From positions 1 to 7,471 of the forward strand of contig CACXGS010000169.1 of assembly GCA_902767195.1 (NCBI GenBank): a stretch of DNA of 7,471 bases, written 5' to 3'. Origin of the DNA: an uncultured Lachnospiraceae bacterium (GTDB lineage: Bacteria; Bacillota_A; Clostridia; Lachnospirales; Lachnospiraceae). How positions within the stretch are numbered: the stretch's first letter is position 1; every line of letters starts with the position of its first letter. The position numbers were made by a program, and so were the translations under genes. Below the pieces are notes generated by a model. That model was not told where the DNA came from, made no database searches, and worked only from the letters and a program-made list of their open reading frames with translations. Below are positions 6,760-7,471 of this stretch, piece by piece.

Positions 6760-6797
6760 ACACTTTTGTGGCACAAAACGACACTTTGCTCCACAAA
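6760..6797 (-). promoter_or_regulatory. Candidate MraZ operator: four phased 7-bp boxes
   Basis: On the minus strand four related 7-mers stand in a row: TTTGTGG (6797-6791), AAAGTGT (6787-6781), TTTGTGC (6777-6771) and AAAGTGT (6766-6760). Spacers are 3, 3 and 4 nt, so the GTG cores repeat every 10, 10 and 11 bp, on one face of the helix. From memory, MraZ boxes in mollicutes are AAAGTG[T/G] repeats with 3-nt spacers, and in E. coli TGGG-containing repeats also at a 10-bp period. The array begins 3 nt after the predicted -10 and would cover the transcription start, which fits repression by MraZ. MraZ binding is inferred. Confidence 0.7.
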
Positions 6798-6800
6798 ACC

Positions 6801-6829
6801 ATTTTATATGATACAGAAAGAGAATGCAA
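6801..6829 (-). promoter_or_regulatory. Candidate promoter for the mraZ operon
   Basis: The minus strand shows TTGCAT (6829-6824) as a poor -35, a 17-nt spacer, then TAAAAT (6806-6801), which matches 5 of 6 bases of the -10 consensus. Transcription would begin near 6794 and give a leader of about 70 nt before mraZ. The region is AT-rich and lies between the upstream terminator and mraZ, where a promoter is expected. The weak -35 limits confidence. Confidence 0.5.
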
Positions 6830-6841
6830 CTTTTAATTCTT

Positions 6842-6876
6842 ACACTTTTTTAACACTTCGTAAGACATTCGTAAGA
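6842..6876 (-). repeat. Upstream 11-bp-period repeats with MraZ-box-like ends
   Basis: On the minus strand TCTTACGAA occurs twice, at 6876-6868 and 6865-6857, with an 11-bp period. The second copy runs into GAAGTGT (6859-6853), followed 11 bp later by AAAGTGT (6848-6842), which is identical to two boxes of the operator downstream of the promoter. The cluster ends 12 nt before the proposed -35. It could be a second, upstream binding site for MraZ or another factor; it is not needed to explain the terminator. The repeat is seen directly, its function is a guess. Confidence 0.45.
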
Positions 6877-6910
6877 AACAAAAATCCCGGCAGGTTTATC
6901 ACCTGCCGGG
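6873..6910 (-). terminator. Intrinsic terminator of the ABC transporter gene
   Basis: A perfect 10-bp GC-rich stem pairs CCCGGCAGGT (6886-6895) with ACCTGCCGGG (6901-6910) around a 5-nt loop. On the minus strand the hairpin is followed by ATTTTTGTTTCTT. It begins 18 nt past the ABC ATPase TAG stop. The plus strand has no T-tract after the hairpin, so it acts on minus-strand transcripts and separates the export gene from the mraZ operon. Confidence 0.92.
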
Positions 6911-6928
6911 CCAAAATCTCGCTTAAAA

Positions 6929-7471
6929 CTATTTCATAAAGTCTTTGTAGATGGGAAGCACAACCTCCGGCTTATCGTACATGACGATCTCGCCTCCGTG
7001 GAGCCAGATAATCTGGTCACACAGGTCTTCAAGAGTGGTCATACTGTGGGATACGATTACCACGGTACGATCCCGCTTGGAGATCAGTTCCTTCATCTTG
7101 TTGTAACTCTTTTTTCTGAACTTCTGATCGCCGACACTCAGCACCTCGTCGATCAGCATGATCTCTGTCTCCAGAACCGCGGTAATGGAGAAGGCCAGCT
7201 TGGAGTACATACCACTGGAGTAGGTCCGCACCGGCTTGTCGATAAAGTCGTCCAGTCCTGCAAAGTCCATAATCTCATCCATCTTCTCAAGAATAACCTT
7301 CTTGGAGAATCCCAGGAGCATACCCGAGAGGATAATGTTCTCCCTGCCTGTCAGGTCTGCCTTAAAGCCTACTCCGATGGACAGAAGGGAAATCGAATGA
7401 CCGTGAAGGTCGATCTCTCCGGAATCCGCAGAGAAAATTCCCGCGATGGCCCGGAGCATAGTGGACTTGCC
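6929..7471 (-). CDS. ABC transporter ATP-binding protein, polysaccharide/teichoic-acid export type (TagH/Wzt-like), 5' end missing
   Basis: The frame stays open to the right edge, so the gene starts outside the window; the ATG at 7459 is internal. The first visible codons are GKST, the end of the Walker A loop. Over the 180 visible residues: SIGVGFKADLTGRENIILSG (31-50) is the segment typical of ATPases that export O-antigen or teichoic acid; the ABC signature is YSSGM (84-88), the variant of LSGGQ seen in that subfamily; Walker B is IMLIDE (104-109), followed by SVGD (112-115); and the switch histidine is H142 in VSHS. These ATPases pair with a two-domain membrane permease to flip lipid-linked polymer across the membrane. 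The chain stops soon after the nucleotide-binding domain, so the C-terminal carbohydrate-binding domain of some Wzt proteins is absent. The polymer cannot be told from this fragment. A terminator follows the stop codon. Confidence 0.9.
   Translation of the reverse strand, partial: GKSTMLRAIAGIFSADSGEIDLHGHSISLLSIGVGFKADLTGRENIILSGMLLGFSKKVILEKMDEIMDFAGLDDFIDKPVRTYSSGMYSKLAFSITAVLETEIMLIDEVLSVGDQKFRKKSYNKMKELISKRDRTVVIVSHSMTTLEDLCDQIIWLHGGEIVMYDKPEVVLPIYKDFMK

Noticed and set aside
6837..6877. Inverted repeat TTCTTAC (6837-6843) with GTAAGAA (6871-6877) as a second terminator
   Set aside because: The arms are AT-rich, the loop is 27 nt and no T-tract follows; the strong hairpin at 6886-6910 already accounts for termination. 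The symmetry comes partly from the TCTTACGAA tandem repeat.
6929..7459. Reading the ABC ATPase as a complete 176-residue protein starting at 7459
   Set aside because: The four codons upstream encode GKST of the Walker A motif and the frame is open to the window edge, so that ATG is internal and the gene is truncated by the window.

Overview
The window shows the start of a division and cell-wall (dcw) cluster, read entirely on the minus strand, from what looks like a low-to-mid GC Gram-positive bacterium. The best guess is the class Clostridia, probably Lachnospiraceae-like. That rests on the gene order mraZ-rsmH-ftsL-ftsI-mraY-murD-ftsW, an FtsL with a long basic N-terminal tail, a division PBP without PASTA domains, strong AGGAGG-type ribosome binding sites, and family features such as the Cys-rich RsmH C-terminus. 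The taxonomic call comes from remembered family features, not from a search.

Layout, right to left in the direction of transcription. At 7471-6929 is the 3' part of a TagH/Wzt-like ABC transporter ATPase for export of a surface polysaccharide or teichoic-acid-like polymer; its start lies beyond the window. It is closed by a strong intrinsic terminator (hairpin 6886-6910, T-rich tail to about 6873). Between 6885 and 6723 is a compact AT-rich control region. It holds a likely sigma-A-type promoter and, directly downstream, four helically phased 7-bp boxes that look like an MraZ operator. A second, weaker set of similar boxes lies upstream of the -35. Then come mraZ (6722-6300), rsmH (6299-5361), ftsL (5310-4618), ftsI/pbpB (GTG start, 4608-2671), mraY (2653-1703), murD (1619-258) and the first 84 codons of ftsW (252-1, cut by the left edge).

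How the genes work together. MraZ is the cluster regulator and RsmH methylates 16S rRNA. MraY makes lipid I, and MurD adds D-Glu to the cytoplasmic UDP-MurNAc-peptide precursor. FtsW polymerises glycan and the FtsI-type PBP cross-links it at the septum, with FtsL as part of the activating scaffold. Spacings are short (0 to 83 nt) and no terminator is visible between genes, so one operon continuing past the left edge is likely. murE and murF, often found between ftsI and mraY in other bacteria, are absent from that position.

I found no mobile element, CRISPR array, RNA gene or unknown multi-gene system. The most interesting signal is the phased box array in front of mraZ. The other observations are start-site choices, an enlarged insertion in the PBP transpeptidase domain, the FtsL tail and a Cys cluster in RsmH. 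All non-coding gaps are under 300 bases; the largest is 6723-6928.
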